Assembly: GCA_949293295.1 (NCBI GenBank) | Contig: CASFCG010000008.1 | Span: 1 to 41,743 of the forward strand | From: an uncultured Cetobacterium sp. | Lineage (GTDB): Bacteria; Fusobacteriota; Fusobacteriia; Fusobacteriales; Fusobacteriaceae | Length of the DNA stretch: 41,743 nt | Direction: 5' to 3' | Shown here: one piece after another, positions 33,880 through 41,743 of the stretch | Position numbering within the stretch: position 1 is the first letter of the stretch | Layout: every line of letters begins with the position of its first letter | Position numbers and translations under genes: made by a program | Notes under the pieces: model-generated | What the model saw: the letters and a program-made list of their open reading frames with translations, nothing else | Database searches by the model: none | Told to the model about the DNA's origin: nothing

Positions 33880-35274
33880 ATGAAATTAGTTACTAATTTT
33901 CATCTAAATAAAAGAAGTGTAGAGGAGTTTGTGAGAGTTTTGCTTCCAGAAGCTATGGAAAAAGAGATATTTGGAGAATTGGAGTATGTTGAAGAGAATA
34001 AAATTTCAATAACCGTCAGGATAGAAGAAAAAAAAGCAACTATCATAGAAGAAAACCTATTAGATAAAATAGAGGACCAAACAGTTATAATGCTGAAAAC
34101 AGCTATTTTGAAAAGTTATAAGAAGAATTATCCTTGGGGAAGTTTAATAGGGGTAAGACCCACAAAGATGACAAGACGAATACTGCAGATGGGATATTCA
34201 AAGGAGAGGGTGAGAGAACTTTTGTCAAATATCTATCTTGCCGAAGATGATAAAATAGATTTATTGTTTGAGGTGATAGAGACAGAGGAAAGACTATTAA
34301 ATAAGGAGTTAAAAAATATCTATATAGGGATTCCATTTTGTCCCACAAAATGTAGATATTGTTCATTTGCTTCTTATGAGATAGGAAGTAATTTGGGAAG
34401 ATTTTATCCTGATTTTGTGAAAACTTTATTGAAAGAGATTGAGCTTATTGGCGAATTTTCAAAAAGAAATAATATGCGGTATGAATCCATTTATATCGGA
34501 GGAGGAACTCCAAGTGTTTTGACAGAAAGAGATATTGAACAGGTTTTAAAAATGATAACTTCATCTTATTTGAAGGAATTTATATTTGAAGCAGGGAGAG
34601 AGGATAGTATAACGAGGGAAAAACTTGAGATTTTGAAAAGATATGGTGTCAATAGAATTAGTTTAAATCCTCAAACTTTTAATGAAAAAACTTTAAAAGA
34701 TTTGAATAGAAATTTTAATAAGGAACATTTTGATGAGGTGTACAGAGATATAAAAGAGTTAGGTTTTATTCTAAATATGGATATAATTTTGGGGCTTCCA
34801 AATGAGAGTGTGGAGGATATGTTATATACTTTGAAAGAGATTGAAAATTATGATATGGAAAATTTAACTGTTCATTCATTAGCTAAGAAAAAAGGTTCAA
34901 AATTATATTTAGAAAACTATGAAGTTAGAAGATTTGAAAGAGAGAAAATTGAAAAAGCTATAAAGAGATTAATAAAAAAGAAGAAGATGCATCCATACTA
35001 TCTTTATAGACAGAAAAATAGTTTAGATTGGGGAGAAAATGTCGGGTATTCAATAAAGGGATGTGAAGGAAGATTCAATATTGAGATGATTGAGGAGAAT
35101 CAGGAAACAGTTGGAATAGGTGGGGGAGCAATCAGTAAAATTATAAAAAAGGAGAGCGAACTTATCGACCAAATAGAAAGATTTATAAATCCAAAGGACC
35201 CAGCTCTTTACATAGCGGAAATGAGGGAGCGACATGATAAAAAAATTAAACTTTTTGAGAGAAAAGGTGATTAA
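33880..35274 (+). CDS. hemZ: Oxygen-independent coproporphyrinogen III oxidase-like HemZ
   Basis: A 464-residue radical-SAM protein. The 4Fe-4S site is C154-x3-C158-x2-C161 (IPFCPTKCRYCSF), followed by YIGGGTPSVL and RISLNPQTFNEKTLKDLNR. An N-terminal domain of about 145 residues (ending SLIGVRPTKMTRRILQMGYS) precedes it, as in HemZ but not in HemN. HemZ-type proteins are assigned to decarboxylation of coproporphyrinogen III in haem synthesis, but members of the wider HemN/HemW group can act as haem chaperones or other enzymes, so the reaction is not certain. The ATG follows ATGGAGGC, ten bases after uppP. Confidence 0.85.
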   Translation: MKLVTNFHLNKRSVEEFVRVLLPEAMEKEIFGELEYVEENKISITVRIEEKKATIIEENLLDKIEDQTVIMLKTAILKSYKKNYPWGSLIGVRPTKMTRRILQMGYSKERVRELLSNIYLAEDDKIDLLFEVIETEERLLNKELKNIYIGIPFCPTKCRYCSFASYEIGSNLGRFYPDFVKTLLKEIELIGEFSKRNNMRYESIYIGGGTPSVLTERDIEQVLKMITSSYLKEFIFEAGREDSITREKLEILKRYGVNRISLNPQTFNEKTLKDLNRNFNKEHFDEVYRDIKELGFILNMDIILGLPNESVEDMLYTLKEIENYDMENLTVHSLAKKKGSKLYLENYEVRRFEREKIEKAIKRLIKKKKMHPYYLYRQKNSLDWGENVGYSIKGCEGRFNIEMIEENQETVGIGGGAISKIIKKESELIDQIERFINPKDPALYIAEMRERHDKKIKLFERKGD

Positions 35275-35769
35275 ATGAAAAGAATAGTTATAATAATATC
35301 TTTATTATTGACAGTATCACTGTATGCTGAGTTAAATACAGAATATAAGGTCATAAAAAGTGGGGAGGTTACATCTATATCTCATAAACTCGATATAAAT
35401 AGCTGCTCGTATGATGATATGATAAGTAGAGGAATTAGAAAGAGTGTTGCACAAAAGTTGATTGAGTACAGAGAGATAACAGGTGGTTTTAAACGATTAG
35501 CAGAGATGAAAAGGATTAACGGGATAGGAAAGGCAACTTATGAAAAAATAAAAGAGTTGTTTGAAATCTCTGCACCTTTAAAATTAAAAAGGTTCAATAT
35601 TAATAATGCAGATGATATGATTTTAAACTACTACGGTTTTACAAAAAAAGAGATAAAGAAAATTAGGGAGTTTCAAAATAAAAATGGTAAAATTAGAAAT
35701 AGTTTAGAGTTAAAAAAGATTGTTTCAAAACAAAAATATGAAAAGTTAGCTGATTTAATCGATTATTAG
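35275..35769 (+). CDS. Secreted ComEA-like helix-hairpin-helix protein
   Basis: A 164-residue protein with a signal peptide (MKRIVIIISLLLTVSLYA, cleavage after YA) and a helix-hairpin-helix part: LDINSCSYDDMISRGIRKSVAQKLIEYREITGGFKRLAEMKRINGIGKATYEKIK matches the ComEA-type DNA-binding domain that begins with IN-A-x-x-x-x-L. A second, more degenerate copy follows (FNINNADDMILNYYGFTKKEIKKIREFQNKNGKIRN). ComEA binds incoming DNA outside the inner membrane during transformation; here the protein would be periplasmic. The start codon directly follows the hemZ stop. No other competence gene is nearby, so a role in DNA uptake is inference. Confidence 0.8.
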   Translation: MKRIVIIISLLLTVSLYAELNTEYKVIKSGEVTSISHKLDINSCSYDDMISRGIRKSVAQKLIEYREITGGFKRLAEMKRINGIGKATYEKIKELFEISAPLKLKRFNINNADDMILNYYGFTKKEIKKIREFQNKNGKIRNSLELKKIVSKQKYEKLADLIDY

Positions 35770-35782
35770 GGGTGAGAAAAAT

Positions 35783-36670
35783 ATGGGAAGATTGATTCGT
35801 GGAGTGAGTAAAAATGCGAGATTTGTTTTAGTAGATACAAAGGATATTGTACAGAAAGCTCTTGAGATTCATGATTGTAGCCCTACTGTAATAGCTGCTT
35901 TTGGGCGTTTATTATCCGCTGCTGTAATAATGGGAGCAACTTTAAAAAATAAAGATGTTTTAACACTTAGAACCACTACGGATGGACCTCTCTCAACAAT
36001 GGTTGCGACGACAACGGAGAACAGTGTAAAAGGATATGTTTCAAATTCAAAAGTGGAACTGCCTCCAAGAGAGGACGGGCAACCTAATGTAAAAGGGATT
36101 GTTGGAAAAGGAACACTACATGTGATAAAAGATATGGGATTAAAAGAGCCATATGTTGGAGTTTCAACTATTAATAGTGGGGAGATAGCCTATGATATAG
36201 CTTATTATTATGTAACATCTGAGCAAACTCCAACTGTAATAGCTTTAGGAGTTGAACTTGCAGATGAAAGAACTATTAGATGTGCTGGTGGTTATATGAT
36301 TCAGCTTTTACCTGGAGCAGAAGAGGAGTTTATAACAAAATTGGAGCAAAAAATACAAGCTATCAGAAGTGTAACAGAACTTTTTAAAGGTGGAATGGAT
36401 TTAGAACGAATTTTACATCTTTTATATGAGGATATGGAGGATGAAAATCATGAGAGATTGGTCGAAAGTTATGAGATATTAGAAAGAAAAGAGATAGCTT
36501 ATGAATGTGATTGTAATAAGGAGAAATTCTATAAAGGGATTATCTCTCTCGGAAAAGATGAATTGAATAAGATTCTTGAGGAAAGTGGAGAGATTGAGAC
36601 ACAATGTCATTTTTGTGGTAAAATCTATAAATTTACTAGAGAGGATTTGAGAGAAATTCTAGAAAATTAA
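35783..36670 (+). CDS. hslO: Redox-regulated chaperone Hsp33
   Basis: A 295-residue holdase chaperone activated by oxidation. The zinc-binding cysteines are C242-x-C244 (ECDCNKEKF) and C275-x2-C278 (CHFCGK), the complete switch set. MGRLIRGVSKNARFVLVDTKDIVQKALEIHDCSPTV and the GGYMIQLLPGAEEEFI block are family hallmarks. It protects unfolding proteins in the cytosol during oxidative stress, fitting an anaerobe exposed to air. The ATG follows TTAGGGGTGAG; the gene closes the hldD operon. Confidence 0.97.
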   Translation: MGRLIRGVSKNARFVLVDTKDIVQKALEIHDCSPTVIAAFGRLLSAAVIMGATLKNKDVLTLRTTTDGPLSTMVATTTENSVKGYVSNSKVELPPREDGQPNVKGIVGKGTLHVIKDMGLKEPYVGVSTINSGEIAYDIAYYYVTSEQTPTVIALGVELADERTIRCAGGYMIQLLPGAEEEFITKLEQKIQAIRSVTELFKGGMDLERILHLLYEDMEDENHERLVESYEILERKEIAYECDCNKEKFYKGIISLGKDELNKILEESGEIETQCHFCGKIYKFTREDLREILEN

Positions 36671-36730
36671 TGATTTTTATGTGAATGAACAGATTAAGAT
36701 ATAGAAAAATTGTGTGATAAAAATTTAAAA

Positions 36731-36768
36731 TAAAAAAAGACTGAAAGCAGTTTGAGTACTTTCAGTCT
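36731..36768 (-). terminator. Terminator overlapping the stop of the small membrane protein gene
   Basis: AGACTGAAAG (36738-36747) pairs with CTTTCAGTCT (36759-36768), a 10-pair stem with an 11-base loop, followed on the minus strand by seven T. The stop codon of the minus-strand gene (36769-36767) is partly inside the stem. Confidence 0.8.
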
Positions 36769-37036
36769 AATAACCCTTTGAAATAGCAATGAATCCGAAG
36801 AATCCGAATGCAAAAATAAAAACTAACAACATAAATATTGCTGTCATGATTAAACTAGCTATTAAGAAATTTTTTAAGTTTAGGTTAGTTTTCTTTGAAA
36901 CCAGCCAGACAATCCACATCACTACATTTACAAAAGGAATTGCAAATATTACAAGAATTTTCAACCAATCTGTTACACTTAAAACTTTTTCTTGTTCATT
37001 CACGTTTATAGTATTCATATTATTGTGTTCTTTCAT
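36767..37036 (-). CDS. Small two-helix membrane protein
   Basis: An 89-residue protein with two hydrophobic segments, about residues 24-46 (WLKILVIFAIPFVNVVMWIVWLV) and 55-83, joined by a short basic loop (SKKTNLNLKN). The N-terminus is polar. I recognise no family beyond a general resemblance to short bacterial inner-membrane proteins of unknown function. GGAGG lies 14 bases before the ATG at 37036, rather far; an ATG at 37018 is an alternative. It is transcribed alone, opposite to both flanking operons, and has its own terminator, which supports it being a real gene. Confidence 0.65.
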   Translation of the reverse strand: MKEHNNMNTINVNEQEKVLSVTDWLKILVIFAIPFVNVVMWIVWLVSKKTNLNLKNFLIASLIMTAIFMLLVFIFAFGFFGFIAISKGY

Positions 37037-37409
37037 ATTTATAAACTCATCCTCCTTATACAGTTAGTTTTTCTGAAAGAAGTAAAACCAACTATTTTTG
37101 ATGTTTTAAATAATAATAACGTTATTGTAATATTTCACATGATTATATCATTCTTTATCTGATATTTCAATAGTGAAAATTTAATTCAACTTTTTTTGTT
37201 TTTAAGATTAGAAAGTAAATATATTTGTAAAGAGCCTTTAGGAGACATCAATCGGAGGTTCTTAATTCCAAAGTGATAAAGAATGAAAAGTTTGTAAATG
37301 GCGTTTTTTTAGGAATTGAACAAAGTTTGGAATTATATAATTTAACTATGACAAAGTAGAATTTTTTACTTAGAAACATTTTTTTAGATTTTGTCAGTTG
37401 TAATTTTTT
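37037..37409. other. Gene-free region between the small membrane protein and the str operon
   Basis: An AT-rich stretch without a convincing coding frame or RNA gene. It contains a perfect 12-base palindrome AATAACGTTATT (37115-37126) upstream of the minus-strand membrane gene, which could be an operator. It also contains a 10-base inverted repeat, TAATTCCAAA (37263-37272) with TTTGGAATTA (37326-37335), separated by 53 bases. No promoter consensus could be assigned to the minus-strand gene. Confidence 0.4.
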
Positions 37410-37438
37410 TTGACTTTTTGGAAAAAAGTTATTATAAT
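37410..37438 (+). promoter_or_regulatory. Promoter of the str operon
   Basis: TTGACT (37410-37415), exactly 17 bases, then TATAAT (37433-37438). Leader to rpsL is about 50 bases, with AAGGAGGG as the ribosome site. Confidence 0.8.
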
Positions 37439-37493
37439 AGTAAAGTTAGATATTAATAATAAATAACAGAAAAAAATAAGGAAGGAGGGTAAA

Positions 37494-37862
37494 ATGCCTA
37501 CTTTAAGTCAATTAGTGAAAAAAGGAAGACAAACTCTTGAAGAGAGTAGAAAATCACCAGCATTACAAGGAAACCCACAAAGAAGAGGAGTGTGTGTAAG
37601 AGTATATACTACAACACCTAAAAAACCAAACTCGGCTTTAAGAAAGGTTGCCAGAGTAAAGTTAACAAATGGAATTGAAGTAACTTCATATATCCCAGGA
37701 GAGGGACACAACTTACAAGAACACTCGATTGTTTTGGTAAGAGGAGGAAGAACAAAAGATTTACCAGGGGTTAGATATAAAGTTATCAGAGGAGCGTTGG
37801 ATACAGCAGGAGTTGCAAAAAGAAAACAATCAAGATCTAAGTATGGAGCTAAAAAAGCATAG
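37494..37862 (+). CDS. rpsL: 30S ribosomal protein S12
   Basis: S12 (122 residues) lies at the decoding centre of the small subunit. [43 protein letters not shown] and [13 protein letters not shown] are all present. Positions tied to streptomycin response in known bacteria carry the usual lysines (K43 and K88), so the sequence is of the sensitive type. First gene of the str operon, followed by rpsG after 27 bases. Confidence 0.99.
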   Translation: MPTLSQLVKKGRQTLEESRKSPALQGNPQRRGVCVRVYTTTPKKPNSALRKVARVKLTNGIEVTSYIPGEGHNLQEHSIVLVRGGRTKDLPGVRYKVIRGALDTAGVAKRKQSRSKYGAKKA

Positions 37863-37886
37863 TAGTATTAAGGAGGTGGACAATAA

Positions 37887-38360
<474 letters not shown>

Positions 38361-38395
38361 TTAGTCTTTAATTATTTAGTAGGAGGAATAACAAA

Positions 38396-40477
38396 ATGGC
38401 TAGAAGTGTTTCGCTAGAAATGACTAGAAACATTGGTATTATGGCTCACATCGATGCTGGGAAGACTACTACAACAGAAAGAATTTTATTCTATACTGGA
38501 GTAGCCCATAAGATTGGAGAGGTTCACGAGGGAGCTGCTACAATGGACTGGATGGAGCAAGAGCAAGAAAGAGGTATCACAATTACTTCAGCGGCTACAA
38601 CGTGTTTTTGGAAAAATCACAGAATAAATATAATAGACACACCAGGACACGTGGACTTTACAGTAGAGGTTGAAAGGTCTTTAAGAGTACTAGATGGAGC
38701 GGTTGCTGTATTCTCAGCAGTTGATGGAGTACAACCACAATCTGAAACAGTTTGGAGACAAGCTGATAAATATGGTGTACCGAGAATAGCATTTTTTAAT
38801 AAAATGGATAGAATAGGAGCTAACTTTGATATGTGTGTAAACGATATCAAAGAGAAACTAGGAGCAAATCCTGTACCTATTCAACTACCAATCGGAGCAG
38901 AGGATGCATTTGAAGGTGTTATTGACCTTTTAACGATGAAAGAGATTGTATGGCCGATGGATTCTGATAATGGTCAAAAATTTGAAATAAAAGATATAAG
39001 AGCGGATTTAGTTGAAAAAGCTGAAGAAGCTAGAAATTTTATGATAGAGTCTGTTGTTGAAACATCAGATGTGTTAATGGAAAAATTCTTCGGTGGAGAA
39101 GAGATTTCAGTAGAAGAGATTAATACAGCTTTAAGAGCTGCAACATTAGCAAATACAATTGTTCCTGTAACTTGTGGAACAGCTTTTAAAAATAAAGGTG
39201 TTCAAGCGTTATTGGATGCTATTGTTGCATATATGCCAGCTCCAACTGATAAAGGTGTTATCAGGGGAACAGATGTTAAGAATGAAGAGTTAGAAGTTAC
39301 GAGAGAGATTTCTGATGAGGCTCCATTTTCGGCGTTGGCGTTTAAAGTTATGACTGACCCATTTGTTGGAAGATTAACATTCTTCAGAGTTTATTCAGGA
39401 GTTCTAGAAAAAGGTTCTTATGTACTAAACTCAACTAAGCAAAAGAAAGAAAGAATGGGAAGAATTTTACAGATGCATGCAAACAAAAGAGAAGAGATTG
39501 AGATAGTATACTGTGGAGATATTGCTGCAGCGGTAGGATTGAAAGATACAACAACAGGAGATACTCTATGTGCTGAGAACGCTCCAATTGTGTTGGAGAA
39601 AATGGAGTTCCCAGAACCAGTAATCTCAGTAGCTGTTGAGCCGAAAACAAAGGCTGACCAAGAAAAAATGGGATTAGCTTTATCTAAACTAGCTGAGGAA
39701 GATCCTACATTTAGAGTCAAAACTGATGAAGAAACAGGACAAGTGATTATCTCAGGAATGGGAGAACTACATTTAGAAATTATTGTTGATAGAATGAAAA
39801 GAGAGTTTAAAGTTGAATCAACAGTTGGAAAACCTCAGGTTGCTTATAGAGAAACAATTACTATGGCACAAGACCAAGAGGTTAAATATGCGAAACAATC
39901 TGGAGGAAAAGGACAATACGGACATGTTAAGATTACACTTGAGCCTAATCCAGGAAAAGAGTTTGAATTTGTTAACAAAATTACAGGAGGAGTTATTCCA
40001 AGAGAGTATATTCCGGCTGTAGAAAAAGGATGTAGAGAAGCACTTGAAACTGGAGTTGTAGCAGGATATCCAATGGTAGATATGAAAGTTACACTTTATG
40101 ACGGTTCATACCATGAGGTAGACTCATCAGAGATGGCGTTTAAAATCGCTGGGTCTATGGCACTTAAACAAGCAGCTCAAAAAGCTAAACCAATTATTTT
40201 AGAACCAATCTTCAAAGTTGAAGTAACAACACCTGAGGAATATATGGGAGATATCATAGGAGATATTAACTCAAGAAGAGGTATGATTGGTGGAATGACA
40301 GATAGAAATGGAGCAAAAATAATTAATGCAAAAGTACCTTTATCAGAGATGTTTGGATATGCAACTGATTTAAGATCAAAATCACAAGGAAGAGCAACTT
40401 ACTCAATGGAGTTTGAGGAGTATGCACAAGTTCCGGCATCAATCCAAAAAGCTATTCAAGAGGAAAGAGGAAAATAA
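38396..40477 (+). CDS. fusA: Elongation factor G
   Basis: EF-G (693 residues) is the GTPase that drives translocation of tRNA and mRNA on the ribosome. G1 is [16 protein letters not shown]2/G3 are [11 protein letters not shown] and DTPGHVDF, G4 is FNKMDRIGA. Domain IV and V motifs ([39 protein letters not shown]) are intact. AGGAGGAATAACAA precedes the ATG. It is a standard translocase rather than the EF-G2 paralogue, judged from its place in the str operon. Confidence 0.99.
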   Translation: MARSVSLEMTRNIGIMAHIDAGKTTTTERILFYTGVAHKIGEVHEGAATMDWMEQEQERGITITSAATTCFWKNHRINIIDTPGHVDFTVEVERSLRVLDGAVAVFSAVDGVQPQSETVWRQADKYGVPRIAFFNKMDRIGANFDMCVNDIKEKLGANPVPIQLPIGAEDAFEGVIDLLTMKEIVWPMDSDNGQKFEIKDIRADLVEKAEEARNFMIESVVETSDVLMEKFFGGEEISVEEINTALRAATLANTIVPVTCGTAFKNKGVQALLDAIVAYMPAPTDKGVIRGTDVKNEELEVTREISDEAPFSALAFKVMTDPFVGRLTFFRVYSGVLEKGSYVLNSTKQKKERMGRILQMHANKREEIEIVYCGDIAAAVGLKDTTTGDTLCAENAPIVLEKMEFPEPVISVAVEPKTKADQEKMGLALSKLAEEDPTFRVKTDEETGQVIISGMGELHLEIIVDRMKREFKVESTVGKPQVAYRETITMAQDQEVKYAKQSGGKGQYGHVKITLEPNPGKEFEFVNKITGGVIPREYIPAVEKGCREALETGVVAGYPMVDMKVTLYDGSYHEVDSSEMAFKIAGSMALKQAAQKAKPIILEPIFKVEVTTPEEYMGDIIGDINSRRGMIGGMTDRNGAKIINAKVPLSEMFGYATDLRSKSQGRATYSMEFEEYAQVPASIQKAIQEERGK

Positions 40478-40492
40478 AAAATTGTTAAATAT

Positions 40493-40516
40493 GTTATAGT
40501 TGGAAACTGCTATAAC
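40493..40516 (+). repeat. Inverted repeat between fusA and tuf
   Basis: GTTATAG (40493-40499) and CTATAAC (40510-40516) can form a 7-pair hairpin. No T-run follows, so it is more likely an RNA processing or stability element than a terminator. Confidence 0.4.
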
Positions 40517-40562
40517 CTTAAATAAAAAATATTAAAAATAAAATTATTAGGAGGCATTTCAA

Positions 40563-41743
40563 ATGGCAAAAGAAAAGTTTGAAAGAAGTAAACCGCACGT
40601 AAACATAGGAACAATAGGACACGTAGACCACGGGAAAACAACGACAACAGCAGCAATCTCAAAAGTATTATCAGATATGGGATTAGCGAAAAAAGTAGAT
40701 TTTGAAAATATTGACGCGGCACCAGAAGAAAGAGAAAGAGGAATAACAATAAATACAGCGCACATCGAGTAAGAAACCGAAAAAAGACACTATGCACACG
40801 TAGATTGTCCAGGACACGCGGACTATGTAAAAAACATGATAACAGGAGCAGCACAAATGGACGGAGCGATACTAGTAGTATCAGCAGCGGATGGACCAAT
40901 GCCACAAACAAGAGAACACATTATGTTATCAAGACAAGTAGGGGTACCATACATAGTTGTGTATTTAAATAAAGCGGATATGGTAGATGACGCAGAGTTA
41001 TTAGAGTTAGTAGAAATGGAAGTAAGAGAGTTATTAACAGAGTATGGATTCCCAGGGGATGAATTACCAGTAATAATGGGGTCATCACTAGGAGCGATGA
41101 ACGGAGAAGAGAAATGGGTAAACCAAATAAAAGCGTTAATGGATGCAGTAGATGAGTATATCCCAACACCAGCGAGAGCGGTAGACCAACCATTCTTGAT
41201 GCCGATAGAAGATGTATTTACAATAACAGGAAGAGGAACAGTAGTAACAGGAAGAGTAGAAAGAGGAATAATAAAAGTAGGAGAAGAAGTAGAGATAGTA
41301 GGAATAAAAGAAACATCAAAAACGACATGTACAGGGGTAGAGATGTTTAGAAAACTACTAGACCAAGGTGAAGCAGGAGATAATATAGGAGCGTTATTAA
41401 GAGGAGTAAAGAAAGAGGACGTAGAAAGAGGACAAGTATTATGTAAACCAGGGTCAATATTACCACATACAAACTTTAGGTCAGAAGTATATGTATTGAC
41501 AAAAGAAGAGGGAGGAAGACATACACCATTCTTCTCAGGATACAGACCACAATTCTACTTCAGAACAACAGATATAACAGGAGCAGTAACATTACCAGAG
41601 GGAGTAGAAATGGTAATGCCAGGGGATAACATAGAGATGAACGTAGAATTAATCCACCCAATCGCGATGGAACCAGGATTAAGATTTGCGATAAGAGAGG
41701 GAGGAAGAACGGTAGCATCAGGAGTAGTTGCTGAAATTACTAA
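40563..41743 (+). pseudogene. tuf: Elongation factor Tu, interrupted by an in-frame TAA; 3' end just beyond the window
   Basis: EF-Tu delivers aminoacyl-tRNA to the ribosome as a GTP complex. The frame starts at an ATG after AGGAGG, with G1 [11 protein letters not shown], then reaches TAA at 40770-40772 (codon 70) exactly where the family has a conserved Tyr ([20 protein letters not shown]). After the stop the same frame runs without a further stop or shift to the window edge, reading [21 protein letters not shown] and ...SGVVAEIT. One base (TAC or TAT to TAA) explains it. Other changes from what I expect of the family include [11 protein letters not shown], where RGSSLGALNGE is usual. Codons are very strongly A-ended. 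Either this is a sequencing error or one of two tuf copies is being lost; EF-Tu is essential, so a sole copy with this stop would not be viable. The last codon is cut off. Confidence 0.88.

Noticed and set aside
37235-37280. tRNA-like stretch around GGAGGTTCTTAATTCC
   Set aside because: It has a weak resemblance to a T-arm only; no acceptor, D or anticodon arms can be paired.
38617-39720. Minus-strand frames of 70-100 codons opposite fusA
   Set aside because: Shadows of the strongly coding fusA frame, with no ribosome sites or recognisable products.
40770-40772. Recoding (programmed read-through) of the tuf stop
   Set aside because: TAA is not a selenocysteine or pyrrolysine codon, and the position is a conserved Tyr in the family; an error or nonsense mutation is simpler.

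Overview
The window looks like chromosomal DNA of a low-GC, outer-membrane-bearing anaerobe of the Fusobacteriota (Fusobacterium/Cetobacterium-like). The evidence is the strong A/T bias with A-ended codons, a giant filamentous-haemagglutinin exoprotein, LPS-core heptose genes, a radical pyruvate formate-lyase with its activase, HemZ, a cobalamin nucleotide-loop gene set, and typical fusobacterial SecG, SecA and ribosomal proteins. The genus is inferred from general resemblance, not from a search.

Layout. (1) 1-6467, minus strand: the first 2155 codons of a CdiA/FhaB-type two-partner-secretion exoprotein that runs off the left edge; its C-terminal region, where a toxin would sit, is not visible. 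(2) 6676-12937, plus: an LPS-core operon (three family-9 glycosyltransferases and a WaaY-like core kinase) that runs directly into recA, recX and a PlsC acyltransferase. (3) 12984-16160, plus: pflB-pflA with its own promoter, leader structures and terminator. (4) 16249-19740, minus: a lipoprotein, then a tightly overlapping three-gene cassette: a cytosolic DUF1858/solute-binding-like protein, a HypB/UreG-like SIMIBI GTPase with Cys pairs, and a lone ABC ATPase. It has no permease and no signal peptide and is the best candidate here for an undescribed system. (5) 19741-20190: a gene-free stretch ending in a perfect plus-strand terminator preceded by a seven-C tract, a possible small RNA. (6) 20200-21082: divergent flavin-reductase-like protein and HxlR regulator. 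(7) 21102-28420, plus: cobU, cobS, a decayed cobC, cobT, radC, uvrA, ruvA, secG, all closely spaced and ending at a terminator. (8) 28498-32033: secA and a lipoprotein. (9) 32055-36670, plus: hldD, uppP, hemZ, a helix-hairpin-helix secreted protein and hslO. (10) 36731-37036, minus: a small membrane protein. (11) 37410-41743, plus: the str operon rpsL-rpsG-fusA-tuf, where tuf carries an in-frame TAA at codon 70.

How the genes fit together. HldD makes the ADP-heptose that the family-9 transferases of region 2 would use, and the WaaY-like kinase would phosphorylate the core. UppP recycles the undecaprenyl carrier for envelope synthesis. CobU, CobT and CobS assemble the nucleotide loop of cobalamin; the usual final phosphatase CobC is a relic. 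RecA, RecX, RadC, UvrA and RuvA give a DNA-repair presence spread over two operons. SecA and SecG serve the export route needed by the exoprotein and the two lipoproteins.

No tRNA, rRNA, CRISPR array, insertion sequence or phage gene was recognised. Start sites were chosen by Shine-Dalgarno spacing and family alignment from memory.
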